Positions 26,785-35,552 of a stretch of DNA of 47,176 bases are shown here, piece after piece. Source of the stretch: Bacteroidota bacterium (lineage in GTDB: Bacteria > Bacteroidota > Rhodothermia > Rhodothermales > UBA10348); NCBI GenBank assembly GCA_022567305.1, contig JADFHF010000027.1, positions 1 to 47,176 of the forward strand, in the 5' to 3' direction. The notes under the pieces are model-generated. The model saw only the letters and a program-made list of their open reading frames with translations, searched no databases and was not told the origin of the DNA. Each line of letters begins with the position of its first letter. Position 1 is the stretch's first letter. A program made the position numbers and the translations under genes.

Positions 26785-29295
26785 ATGAATCTGCCACTTT
26801 TCAATTTTTTGAGCGCTCTTCCCGGTTGGGCAGCCATCCTCGTGATCATTCTGGTACTCTTCACGGCTGGGTACACGGGAATGGGCGTTCGCATCTGGAT
26901 CTTTCTAATCGCCGTCGTCATGTACGGGCTCGGCGTCGGAAGCTGGGCTTGGATTTCGTTGGGCATTTTTGCGTTGGTCTTCGGATTACCTCCCTTCCGG
27001 CGGATATTGTCTCGAATGCTCATTGTAGTGGTCGAGAAGATGGAATTTATGCCGTCTATATCTCAGACGGAACAGGAGGCCATTGACGCTGGAACCGTAT
27101 GGGTAGAGGGCGAGCTGATTTCGGGGAAGCCGGATTTCAAGAAAATGATGGCCGAGGATTTCCCGGGCTTGACAGCTACGGAGCAGGAGTTCCTGGACGG
27201 ACCGACTGAGGAGCTCTGCAATTCTGTTCGTGATTGGGACGTTTTTCTCCAGAAGGATTTGCCTCCCAAGGCCTGGGAGGTCCTGAAGAAACACCGATTC
27301 TTTGGAATGATTATTCCGGAGGAGTTTGGAGGACTGGGATTCTCGGCGTCTGCAAACAGCGCTGTCGTCGGAAAAGTGAGTGCGGCGAATACGGTCCTAG
27401 GCATTACTGTCATGGTTCCGAATTCACTGGGCCCCGCCGAACTACTGATCCACTACGGAACCGAGGCCCAAAAAGAGTACTACCTGCCTCGGCTCGCGCG
27501 CCACGAGGAAATTCCAGCATTCGCTCTAACGGAACCGAATGCGGGTTCAGACGCCGGTGCTATCGAGTCCACTGGAATTGTATTCCGAGGGGATGATGGG
27601 GCGCTCTATCTGCGCTTGAACTGGGAAAAACGGTATATCACCCTCGTTTCTGTCGCTACCGTTCTCGGACTGGCCTTCAAGCTCAGAGACCCGGAAAACC
27701 TCCTCGGAAAAGGCACCGACCCGGGGATTACATGCGCATTGATAAAAGTCGATACTCCCGGTGTTGAGACGGGACGGCGTCACGATCCCATGGGCATCCC
27801 CTTCCACAACGGACCTACGATTGGTAGGAATGTGGTCGTTCCGCTGGAGGAAGCCATCATTGGAGGCATAGACGGAGCCGGCAAGGGATGGCGAATGCTG
27901 ATGGAATCACTGGCCGCGGGGCGAGGGATTTCACTTCCTGCGATGAGCACATTTAGTTCAAAAATGGTTGCCCGGGTTGCCGGAGCCCACGCAGTAGTCA
28001 GAAAACAGTTCGGCCTTTCTATCGGAAAATTTGAGGGAATTGAAGAGCCACTTGCTCGAATCGGTGCGTTCACTTATATCATGGATGCGGCCCGACGCTA
28101 CACGAATGGTGTTCTGAACAAGGGCGGGAAGCCCGCCGTCGTCACGGCGATCATGAAGTACAATACGACGGAGCTGTTCCGAAAGGTGATCAATGATGGC
28201 ATGGATATTCTCGGCGGCAACGCCATCTCTCGGGGTCCTCGCAACACACTGGCACACGCATACATCAATACACCCATCGGAATTACGGTAGAGGGTGCAA
28301 ATATTCTGACACGTACTCTCATCATCTTTGGGCAGGGTGCTATTCGGTCTCATCCATACGTGTTGAGGGAAATCAATGCACTTCGAGACAAAAATGTGCG
28401 AGAGTTTGACGCCGCTTTTTGGGGTCACGTAGGCATGATCGTCCGAAACTTATTCCGCCTTATAGGACTTACCTGCACCAGGGGCCGACTGGCCTCGGCT
28501 CCGGTCGGCGGGCCCACATCCAAATATTTTCGAAAGCTTGCCTGGGTTTCGGCAAAGTTCTCGTTTTGGGCCGATCTAACCCTGTTTTCGCTGGGCGGGG
28601 ATCTGAAGAGAAAGGAGAAGCTGACGGGTCGCTATGCAGATATATTTTCTTGGATGTTTCTAGTCATCGCGACGCTTCGTCGATTTGAAGCAGACGGACG
28701 CCCGCAGGAAGATCTACCATTCGTACGATGGAGCATGAGTTATGCCTTTTCCGAGATTCAGTCTTCGTTTGAACAGATCTATGACAATCTGAAGATTCCA
28801 GGCTTGACCTGGCTGATGAGGGGTCCGCTTGGACTTTTTTCACGGATGAATCGGATCAGCAGTCGGCCAGATGATCGCACGGGGCATCAGATCGCGGTGA
28901 TTCTCCAGACTCCGGGTGCTCAGCGCGACAGGCTGACCTCCGGGATCCATTTGCCCGTAGAGAAGGATTGGCCTATCTCGAGGCTGGATCATGCCATGGA
29001 GCTCAGTGTCGCCGCAGAGCCGATTACTGCTTCAGTGAGAAGGGCCGCTCGATCGAGATCGATCCAACGTGGTGCGCTCGAAGACATGCTTAAAGAAGCC
29101 GTCGAAAAGCAGTTAATTTCGTCTGAGGATGCCGATCTGGTGTTGGAAGCTGAGGCGGTTCGTAACGATACGATTCAGGTGGACTCGTTCACGCTCGAAG
29201 AATATGGGTTGGGTGCAGTCATTTCAGACCCTGCCCGTGCGTTAGAAAACCAAACTGTTTCGGCCGAATCGTCGGTGGTGCATGAATCGCATTAA
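26785..29295 (+). CDS. fadE: Membrane-associated acyl-CoA dehydrogenase (FadE type)
   Basis: FadE performs the first, FAD-dependent oxidation of acyl-CoA. At 836 residues the protein is of the large FadE class rather than the 400-residue soluble class. Its N-terminal hydrophobic stretches (about residues 12-35, 38-52 and 56-75: PGWAAILVIILVLFTAGYTG, IWIFLIAVVMYGLGVGSW, WISLGIFALVFGLP) are predicted to anchor it in the membrane. The dehydrogenase core is seen in FGMIIPEEFGGLGFS, PAFALTEPNAGSDAG, DGAGKGWRMLMESLAAGRGI and DGMDILGGNAISRGPRN. The C-terminal DUF1974-like half follows from about residue 545. It is the last gene of the operon, 42 bases after the thiolase. Confidence 0.92.
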   Translation: MNLPLFNFLSALPGWAAILVIILVLFTAGYTGMGVRIWIFLIAVVMYGLGVGSWAWISLGIFALVFGLPPFRRILSRMLIVVVEKMEFMPSISQTEQEAIDAGTVWVEGELISGKPDFKKMMAEDFPGLTATEQEFLDGPTEELCNSVRDWDVFLQKDLPPKAWEVLKKHRFFGMIIPEEFGGLGFSASANSAVVGKVSAANTVLGITVMVPNSLGPAELLIHYGTEAQKEYYLPRLARHEEIPAFALTEPNAGSDAGAIESTGIVFRGDDGALYLRLNWEKRYITLVSVATVLGLAFKLRDPENLLGKGTDPGITCALIKVDTPGVETGRRHDPMGIPFHNGPTIGRNVVVPLEEAIIGGIDGAGKGWRMLMESLAAGRGISLPAMSTFSSKMVARVAGAHAVVRKQFGLSIGKFEGIEEPLARIGAFTYIMDAARRYTNGVLNKGGKPAVVTAIMKYNTTELFRKVINDGMDILGGNAISRGPRNTLAHAYINTPIGITVEGANILTRTLIIFGQGAIRSHPYVLREINALRDKNVREFDAAFWGHVGMIVRNLFRLIGLTCTRGRLASAPVGGPTSKYFRKLAWVSAKFSFWADLTLFSLGGDLKRKEKLTGRYADIFSWMFLVIATLRRFEADGRPQEDLPFVRWSMSYAFSEIQSSFEQIYDNLKIPGLTWLMRGPLGLFSRMNRISSRPDDRTGHQIAVILQTPGAQRDRLTSGIHLPVEKDWPISRLDHAMELSVAAEPITASVRRAARSRSIQRGALEDMLKEAVEKQLISSEDADLVLEAEAVRNDTIQVDSFTLEEYGLGAVISDPARALENQTVSAESSVVHESH

Positions 29296-29416
29296 CGACG
29301 ATCGTTTTGACGAGGATCGTTCAGGCGAGCGATGTTCCTACCAGGGATGTTCGAAACACCACCGGTTTATTCGTGTACCAATAGACTGAATTTCCTCTAG
29401 TAAAAAACAAAAACTC

Positions 29417-29611
29417 ATGGCAACGGAAGCGATGAACGAGAGCTGGGCGAGTGTCACGACCCAGATCAAGACCATCTGGAACGAACAGGAATTTACAGAT
29501 GCAGAATTGAAGAAAGCTCGTGGTGACCTAAAGAAAATGGTAGCGTTAATCAACGAGCGGACCGGTGAGGAAGAGGCGGATATTCTTCAGAAAATTTCGG
29601 CGTTTCTCTAG
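29417..29611 (+). CDS. CsbD-like small stress protein
   Basis: The 64-residue hydrophilic, helical protein has the spacing of the CsbD/YjbJ family: a Trp-containing first helix (ESWASVTTQIKTIWNEQEFT), a DAELKKARGDLKKMVALINE helix, then a Gly-centred turn and an acidic tail (TGEEEADILQKISAFL). CsbD proteins accumulate under general stress, and their molecular role is not known. It has its own terminator and lies 121 bases after fadE. The intervening sequence contains two GATCGTT direct repeats but no gene, so it is probably transcribed on its own. Confidence 0.68.
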   Translation: MATEAMNESWASVTTQIKTIWNEQEFTDAELKKARGDLKKMVALINERTGEEEADILQKISAFL

Positions 29612-29643
29612 CCCCGATATTCCCTGGTCTTGATGGTCAGATT

Positions 29644-29671
29644 AGCCCGACCCGTAGGGGCGGGCTTTTTT
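29644..29671 (+). terminator. Strong intrinsic terminator after the CsbD-like gene
   Basis: AGCCCG (29644-29649) pairs with CGGGCT (29661-29666). After one mismatch, an inner CCC/GGG stem closes a GTA loop, and a T-rich run follows (TTTTTTCTTTT). It ends only about 24 bases before the next start codon, so the acyl-CoA carboxylase gene either has a very short leader or is controlled through this element. Confidence 0.85.
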
Positions 29672-29694
29672 CTTTTAGCTGTTTCATATTCCAA

Positions 29695-31380
29695 ATGCCC
29701 AGAAAAACCGGACTCGGACGCGAACTGAATCTCAGTAGCAAATCGGTCAAGACTCGAACTGATTCGTATATCGCGATGATCAGTGAACTGAACCGTCGCC
29801 GCACTCAGGTGGCTGCCGGCGGTGGGAAAAAACGTCAGGAAAGAGAGCACAAACGAGGAAAACTCCTGGCGAGGGAGCGCGTCTCCAGGTTGCTTGACGA
29901 GGGGAGCGAATTCCACGAGATCGGGTCATTCGCTGCATACGGGATGTACGAAGAAGACGGAGGATGTCCGTCAGCTGGTACGGTAGTGGGCTTGGGGCAC
30001 GTATCCGGTCGACTTTGCATAATCGTGGCCAATGATGCCACGGTGAAAGCAGGTGCCTGGTTTCCGATGACAACGAAAAAGAACCTCCGCGCACAGGAAA
30101 TCGCTCTGGAAAATCGGATTCCTATCATCTACCTGGTGGATTCGGCGGGCGTGTACCTCCCGATGCAGGACGAAGTATTTCCTGACCGGGACCACTTTGG
30201 GCGAATATTTCGAAACAATGCTGTTCTTTCGAGGCTCGGGGTCCCGCAGATCAGCGCAATCATGGGGAGTTGTGTCGCTGGAGGTGCTTATCTCCCGATA
30301 ATGAGCGATGAGGCCCTGATTGTTGAAGGCACCGGTTCTGTATTTCTTGCGGGGCCGTTTTTGGTCAAAGCGGCCATTGGCGAAACGGCGGAAAAGGAAA
30401 CACTCGGAGGTGCAGCCACCCATTCGCAGATTTCAGGCGTAACGGACTATCAAATGGCCGACGACGACGAATGTCTGGCGACCATTCGGGAATTGATAGG
30501 TCGACTTGGAGAGCAACAAAGGGCCGGATTTGATCGAATAGAATCGGTAGAGCCGGCTTTTGCTCCTGAGGAATTGTATGGTCTGCTTCCAATCTCGGCA
30601 TCCAGTTCTTACGACATGAGAGACGTGCTCGCCAGAATTGTTGATGCCGAGTCGTGGACTGAGTACAAGGAGGGTTACGGCAAGACTATTATAACCGGAT
30701 ATGCCCGTATCGACGGTTGGAGTGTGGGAATCGTAGCTAATCAACGACTGGTGGTCCGGGCGAAAAGCGGGGTCAAATCTCAGGTGGATGAAATGCAGGC
30801 CGGAGGTGTGATTTATTCAGATTCTGCCGACAAGGCCGCTCGGTTCATTATGATCTGCAATCAGAAGAAAATTCCGCTTGTCTTTTTCCAAGATGTTACC
30901 GGATTCATGGTGGGCTCCAGAGCGGAGCATGGAGGGATTATCAAAGATGGTGCGAAAATGGTGAGCGCAGTAGCAAATAGTGTTGTGCCCAAATTCACGG
31001 TTGTTGTCGGAAATTCGTATGGCGCCGGGAACTATGCCATGTGTGGGCGGGCATACGACCCGCGTCTTATTCTCGCCTGGCCAACTGCCAGAATCGCAGT
31101 TATGGGAGGCGCACAAGCGGCGGAAACGCTCATGCAGATCCAGGCGACAAAACGCGAACGCGAGGGGGAAGAACTTTCAGAGGAAGAGAGGGCGGCTCTG
31201 CTTACCGAAATTCAGGAACGATATGATTCTCAAACCAGCCCTTATTATGCTGCGGCAAGACTGTGGGTTGATGAACTGATCGATCCGATAGAGACCCGAA
31301 GTTGCCTCTCCACCGGATTGGAAATGGCCAACCATAACCCGGACATTCCTCCATTTAGCCCGGGAATTATTCAGACTTGA
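29695..31380 (+). CDS. Acyl-CoA carboxylase, carboxyltransferase (beta) subunit
   Basis: The 561-residue protein belongs to the biotin-dependent carboxyltransferase family and is closest in pattern to methylcrotonyl- or propionyl-CoA carboxylase beta subunits. N-terminal signs are KRGKLLARERVSRLLDEGSE, IVANDATVKAGAWFPMTTKK and VYLPMQDEVFPDRDHFGRIF followed by RNNAVLSRLGVPQI. Oxyanion-hole glycines occur in GSCVAGGAYLPIMSDE (N-half) and GNSYGAGNYAMCGRAYDP (C-half). The start at 29695 is very close to the upstream terminator, and an ATG at 29776 is an alternative. No biotin carboxylase subunit is encoded nearby, so the alpha partner must lie elsewhere. The exact acyl-CoA substrate cannot be settled here. 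Confidence 0.88.
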   Translation: MPRKTGLGRELNLSSKSVKTRTDSYIAMISELNRRRTQVAAGGGKKRQEREHKRGKLLARERVSRLLDEGSEFHEIGSFAAYGMYEEDGGCPSAGTVVGLGHVSGRLCIIVANDATVKAGAWFPMTTKKNLRAQEIALENRIPIIYLVDSAGVYLPMQDEVFPDRDHFGRIFRNNAVLSRLGVPQISAIMGSCVAGGAYLPIMSDEALIVEGTGSVFLAGPFLVKAAIGETAEKETLGGAATHSQISGVTDYQMADDDECLATIRELIGRLGEQQRAGFDRIESVEPAFAPEELYGLLPISASSSYDMRDVLARIVDAESWTEYKEGYGKTIITGYARIDGWSVGIVANQRLVVRAKSGVKSQVDEMQAGGVIYSDSADKAARFIMICNQKKIPLVFFQDVTGFMVGSRAEHGGIIKDGAKMVSAVANSVVPKFTVVVGNSYGAGNYAMCGRAYDPRLILAWPTARIAVMGGAQAAETLMQIQATKREREGEELSEEERAALLTEIQERYDSQTSPYYAAARLWVDELIDPIETRSCLSTGLEMANHNPDIPPFSPGIIQT

Positions 31381-31395
31381 ACTCGGTCGATTCGG

Positions 31396-31863
31396 ATGCC
31401 GGACATTCATATGAGCAACAGTTCTACATCAGACCCCATTTGGAAGCGTTCGTTCGATATTGAATGGCTGAACCGATTCAGCGATCATTGTATGGTTTCA
31501 CACGTTGGAATCGAGTTCGTCGAGATAGGAAACAATTTCTTGCGGGCCAGGATGCCCGTTGACGAGCGAACAACGCAGCCGCTTGGGTTGTTGCACGGTG
31601 GCGCTTCTGTAACGTTAGCTGAAACGCTTGGCAGCACCGCTGCACACTGCTCAGTCGATGAGACTCACTACTGCGTTGGGATAGAGATCAATGCAAACCA
31701 TATCCGCGGTGCCACGAGCGGATATGTAGAGGGAATTACGCGACCCATTCACCGTGGGAAAATGACACACGTTTGGGAAACCCGAATCACGGACTCTGAG
31801 GGGCGGCTGTTGAGCACGAGTCGCATGACGCTGGCTGTTCTGGAGAAGGAGCAGGCACAGTAA
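31396..31863 (+). CDS. Hot-dog fold acyl-CoA thioesterase (PaaI/MenI-like)
   Basis: The 155-residue protein shows the single hot-dog domain of the YdiI/MenI/PaaI group, which hydrolyses acyl-CoA or 1,4-dihydroxy-2-naphthoyl-CoA. The core motif is QPLGLLHGGASVTLAETLGS, with His67 and the probable catalytic Glu76. GIEINANHIRGATSG forms the next strands. The start is uncertain: ATG at 31396 or at 31411, which would remove five residues. It follows the carboxyltransferase gene by 15 bases, which suggests acyl-CoA turnover. Menaquinone synthesis is an alternative, as the motif order is very like MenI. Confidence 0.85.
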   Translation: MPDIHMSNSSTSDPIWKRSFDIEWLNRFSDHCMVSHVGIEFVEIGNNFLRARMPVDERTTQPLGLLHGGASVTLAETLGSTAAHCSVDETHYCVGIEINANHIRGATSGYVEGITRPIHRGKMTHVWETRITDSEGRLLSTSRMTLAVLEKEQAQ

Positions 31864-32022
31864 GCTTGAAGCCTTCCGGAGCACGTACCACGAGTGAATT
31901 CTCTTCATCGTGCTACATAGGTCTGTTCGTGCTCCCGGGAAGCCGATGCGCATGAATTTGTGTTACGCATTACCTTTCGTGACCCTCATTTTTCTCGATT
32001 ACAGATCCGCAAATCCTGGCCA

Positions 32023-33090
32023 ATGCGAATGCCCACCCCATTCAGGCTGACTGCATCAGTCGTCGTCCTTTTTCAGCTTGGCAGCTGTAGCTCGTCACAG
32101 ATCCACGGACCCACCAGCGACATAGTTCCAACACCACGCTCGGACGGTGACGTTGTTGATCAAACGGTCGAAAATGAATCGCAAGAAGCGGTGTCTGGAG
32201 AAATCGTTCAGTATCGCATTCCGGGAAGCGCCATATCATTTGAAATGATTGTTGTTCCTGGTGGCTCATTCAAACTGGGAAGCCCGGACGGTACGGAAGG
32301 AAGGAAGGAAGACGAAGCCCCTCAAGTGGACGTAACCGTCGATGCATTTATGATTGGACGGTATGAGGTCACACATGATGAGTATGCCCTCTTCCGGTAC
32401 GTCGACCGAGACAGCGACTCAACGGCAGTCGAAGGACACCGCATGGAAATCGATGCTGTGGCCCGCCCGAGTACACCCTACGAAGATCCAGCGCACGGGA
32501 GGAGTGGACGGGGTTTTCCGGCCGTCGGTATGACCCAGTGGGGTGCGTTGCATTATGCCAAGTGGTTGTCCGAAAAGACGGGTGAGTTTTTTAGAATCCC
32601 AACCGAGGCTGAGTGGGAACTTGCCTGCAGGTCCGGCGGCAATGGTGACCTTACTGAGTCGGCCCTTCAGGAAGTAGGCTGGATCAAGAGCAATTCGGGG
32701 ACGGAACTGAAAAAGGTAGGGACCCGAACCGCCGACGGACTCGGGATTCACGATATCCTAGGAAATGCTGCGGAATGGACCCTCGATCAATATGACAAAG
32801 CATTTTATTCCTCGATAGAGTCTACAGACGGACTCAATCCGTGGAGGCGTCCGACACGACTGCATCCGAGAACCGTCCGTGGTGGAGCGTATGATGATGA
32901 TTCATCTGAGGTGCGATGTGCAGCGCGGATGGAGTCCAATTTGAACTGGAAACGCCGAGATCCACAGATTCCCAAAAGCTTTTGGTGGAATACGGACTCG
33001 CCATTTGTAGGATTTCGGCTTGTCCGTCCTCTCAGTCAACCTAGTACAGACGACCAAGTCACGTTCTGGCAGCTTGTTCTAGGAGAATAA
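32023..33090 (+). CDS. SUMF1/formylglycine-generating-enzyme-like lipoprotein
   Basis: The chosen ATG at 32023 gives a 355-residue protein that starts with a lipoprotein signal (FRLTASVVVLFQLGSC, lipobox Leu-Gly-Ser-Cys). A GTG at 31960 would place 21 extra residues before it and is less likely. From about residue 70 the FGE-sulfatase (SUMF1) domain is seen: MIVVPGGSFKLGSPDGTEG, IGRYEVTHDEYALF, YAKWLSEKTGEFFRIPTEAE followed by WELACRSGG, LGNAAEWTLDQYD, VRGGAYDDDSSEVRCAAR and PFVGFRLVRPL. The LCHxxYC copper-site cysteines of true formylglycine-generating enzymes are absent near RGGAY, so oxidase activity is unlikely. It precedes two exported sugar-enzyme genes. Confidence 0.82.
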   Translation: MRMPTPFRLTASVVVLFQLGSCSSSQIHGPTSDIVPTPRSDGDVVDQTVENESQEAVSGEIVQYRIPGSAISFEMIVVPGGSFKLGSPDGTEGRKEDEAPQVDVTVDAFMIGRYEVTHDEYALFRYVDRDSDSTAVEGHRMEIDAVARPSTPYEDPAHGRSGRGFPAVGMTQWGALHYAKWLSEKTGEFFRIPTEAEWELACRSGGNGDLTESALQEVGWIKSNSGTELKKVGTRTADGLGIHDILGNAAEWTLDQYDKAFYSSIESTDGLNPWRRPTRLHPRTVRGGAYDDDSSEVRCAARMESNLNWKRRDPQIPKSFWWNTDSPFVGFRLVRPLSQPSTDDQVTFWQLVLGE

Positions 33091-33189
33091 ACCCGAATTC
33101 TGGTCTATATTCCTCCATTGTCCCCGCGAAATTGCCCCCGAGAAATAGCCCACCTCGGAACGACCCACCACGAACTGGACTACGTTCAT

Positions 33190-34530
33190 ATGAAGAATTC
33201 TAAGATCACGTTGGACGGCGTTTCACGCCGAGACTTTGTAAAGACGTCGGCGGCCGTTGTTGGCTCACTGATTGCCGCTCAATTTCCCGACCGTGCCAGC
33301 GCCTTTTACCCCTCTGACGACGCCATCAATATTGGACTGATCGGTTGCGGAGGGCGCGGTACAGGAGCAGCGGTCCAGGCACTCAGCACCTCCCAAAACG
33401 TTCGTCTCGTGGCGATGGCAGATGCCTTCCAGGATCAACTGGAGGATAGTCTCGACAACATCACCAAGGCCGACGCCGATCACGCCGAAGCCGTGGCTGG
33501 ACGGGTTGATGTACCCAAGGATCGCCAGTTTGTAGGATTCGAAGCGTATAAACAGGTGATTCCACTGGTCGACGTGCTTGTCATTGCCACACCACCCGGA
33601 TTTCGGCCTATCCACTTTGCTGCCGCTATCGACGCGGACAAGCATGTGTTCATGGAGAAACCGTTGGCTACCGATTCACCTGGCATTCGCAGTGTGTTGG
33701 AAACGGCTCAACGTGCGAAGCAGAAGAAACTAAACGTCGTCGTCGGGCTACAGCGACATTATCAAATTCGCTACCAACGGTGGGTTGAGCACCTGCAGAA
33801 CGGGATGATCGGCGATATTACGATGTCCCGAGTGTATTGGAACAGTGCCGGGGTGTGGGTCCGGGAGCGCAAACCGGGTCAGACCGAGATGGAATATCAG
33901 ATGCGCAACTGGTACTATTTCACCTGGCTCTGCGGTGATCATATCGTTGAACAACACATCCACAATATCGACGTTTCGAACTGGGTTAAACAAGGCTACC
34001 CTGTTCGGGCCCAAGGCCAGGGCGGACGTCTTATTCGCACCGGCCCGGATCACGGACAGATATTCGATCACCACTATGTCGAGTACGAATACGAGGATGG
34101 AAGCAGGATGATCAGCCAGTGTCGCCATATGCCTGACTGCATGAATCGGGTATCTGAGGCTTTTCATGGTTCCAATGGCGTAGCGCCTCGACCCGGCGTG
34201 ATACAATCCTCGTCGGGACACACCCTGTTTGAACATGAGGGAAAGAATGACCCTGATCCCTATCAAGTGGAGCACGACGAACTATTTGCTGCCATTGCTG
34301 CCGGGGAATACAAATTTGCCAACGCTGAATACGGTGCAAAATCAACGTTCACAGCAATCCTTGGTCGGATGGCAACCTACTCAGGCCAGGTCCTGGAGTG
34401 GGATGAAGCACTGAACTCAGACGTAAGTTTGATGCCTGAGACGTTTTCCTTCGACGCTGATCCTCCGGTTCTACCCGATGCAGAAGGGCACTACCCTGTT
34501 CCAGAGCCAGGCATGTCCATTGTAATCTAA
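33190..34530 (+). CDS. Gfo/Idh/MocA family oxidoreductase with Tat signal
   Basis: With the ATG at 33190 the protein has 446 residues and starts with a twin-arginine signal (SRRDFVKTSAAVVGSLIAAQ), so it is folded with its cofactor before export. A TTG at 33118 is an unlikely earlier start. The Rossmann motif IGLIGCGGRGTGAA and the EKP motif in HVFMEKPLATDSPG define the family. The C-terminal domain has a Trp/Tyr-rich segment (MRNWYYFTWLCGDHIVEQHI followed by HNIDVSNWV), common in the exported Bacteroidota branch. That branch includes enzymes of 3-keto-glycoside metabolism and GH109-like hydrolases, and the substrate here is unknown. A TIM-barrel isomerase follows after 20 bases. Confidence 0.87.
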   Translation: MKNSKITLDGVSRRDFVKTSAAVVGSLIAAQFPDRASAFYPSDDAINIGLIGCGGRGTGAAVQALSTSQNVRLVAMADAFQDQLEDSLDNITKADADHAEAVAGRVDVPKDRQFVGFEAYKQVIPLVDVLVIATPPGFRPIHFAAAIDADKHVFMEKPLATDSPGIRSVLETAQRAKQKKLNVVVGLQRHYQIRYQRWVEHLQNGMIGDITMSRVYWNSAGVWVRERKPGQTEMEYQMRNWYYFTWLCGDHIVEQHIHNIDVSNWVKQGYPVRAQGQGGRLIRTGPDHGQIFDHHYVEYEYEDGSRMISQCRHMPDCMNRVSEAFHGSNGVAPRPGVIQSSSGHTLFEHEGKNDPDPYQVEHDELFAAIAAGEYKFANAEYGAKSTFTAILGRMATYSGQVLEWDEALNSDVSLMPETFSFDADPPVLPDAEGHYPVPEPGMSIVI

Positions 34531-34550
34531 CTCTCGAAGAGTCGAAACAG

Positions 34551-35483
34551 ATGAGAAGACGTGCCTTTGTGAAGTTGGGAATGACCGGTTTCGCAGCCTC
34601 GGCTGTTCCAACGAGTCAACTGTTTGGTCGCGATCGGACTGAATCCCAAACGATCTCACGTTCGATCGAATCCTTCCAGCTCAACTATGCGCCCCATCTT
34701 GGAATGTTCAGACATCATGCGGGTGAGGACCCCGTGGATCAACTGAATTTCATGGCCGATGAAGAATTTACTGCGTTTGAAGACAATGGCATGCGTGAAC
34801 GAGATATCGCCGTTCAAAATGTCATGGCCCAAACGATGGCCAATCGTGGAATTCAAATGGGTGTATTCGTCGCCCACAAAATTTACTGGAACGAGCCGAA
34901 CCTGGCATCGGGTGATCCGGACTGGCGTGAGGAATTTCTCTCTTTCATTCGTCAGTCAGTGGATGTTGCGAGAAGGGTAGGTGCCAAATGGATGACGGTC
35001 GTTCCGGGATTTGTGGCCCTGAGAAAGGACATGGGATACCAGACGGCGAACGTGGTGGAAAGCCTCAAGCGGGCCTGTGATATCCTGGAACCACACGGAC
35101 TCGTAATGGTGCTCGAACCGCTAAATCCACGCGATCATCCTGGCCTTTTCCTGACCAAAATTTCGCAGGCGTATGAAGTTTGTAAAGCTGTGGCGAGCCC
35201 AGCCTGTAAAATTCTCGACGATCTCTATCACCAGCAGATAACTGAGGGTAACCTGATCCCGAATATCAATGCAGCGTGGAATGAGATCGCATACTTCCAG
35301 ATCGGCGACAATCCGGGTCGGAAAGAGCCAACGACAGGCGAGATTAACTACAAAAACGTTTTTCATCATATCCACCAGAAAGGATTCTCCGGAATTCTTG
35401 GTATGGAGCACGGAAACTCCATCCCCGGCCCAGCCGGTGAACGAGCCGTTATCGACGCGTATCGTTACGTGGATTCATTCTGA
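34551..35483 (+). CDS. Hydroxypyruvate isomerase-like TIM barrel with Tat-like signal
   Basis: The 310-residue protein starts with RRRAFVKLGMTGFAASAVP, a short twin-arginine-type signal, so it is probably exported with its upstream partner. The remainder matches the hydroxypyruvate isomerase (Hyi) branch of sugar isomerase/epimerases. Metal-ligand segments are VMVLEPLNPRDHPG, ILDDLYHQQITEGN, YFQIGDNPGRKEPTTGEINY and LGMEHGNS. Cytoplasmic Hyi converts hydroxypyruvate to tartronate semialdehyde, but an exported copy beside a Gfo/Idh/MocA gene more likely acts on a keto-sugar. It lies 69 bases before the ABC ATPase gene, which may or may not be in the same transcript. Confidence 0.84.
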   Translation: MRRRAFVKLGMTGFAASAVPTSQLFGRDRTESQTISRSIESFQLNYAPHLGMFRHHAGEDPVDQLNFMADEEFTAFEDNGMRERDIAVQNVMAQTMANRGIQMGVFVAHKIYWNEPNLASGDPDWREEFLSFIRQSVDVARRVGAKWMTVVPGFVALRKDMGYQTANVVESLKRACDILEPHGLVMVLEPLNPRDHPGLFLTKISQAYEVCKAVASPACKILDDLYHQQITEGNLIPNINAAWNEIAYFQIGDNPGRKEPTTGEINYKNVFHHIHQKGFSGILGMEHGNSIPGPAGERAVIDAYRYVDSF

Positions 35484-35552
35484 ATGACGTGCTGAATAGC
35501 GAGCTCGCTTCCATCGGAGCACTCCGACATCGCTGACCTCCCCAGATGGCCA

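Noticed and set aside
29296-29416. GATCGTT repeats after fadE as a terminator or attachment site
   Set aside because: The repeats are direct and short, with no stable stem, T-run or mobile gene nearby.
32023-33090. Active formylglycine-generating enzyme for sulfatases
   Set aside because: The cysteines of the LCHxxYC copper site are missing near RGGAY and no sulfatase gene is nearby.
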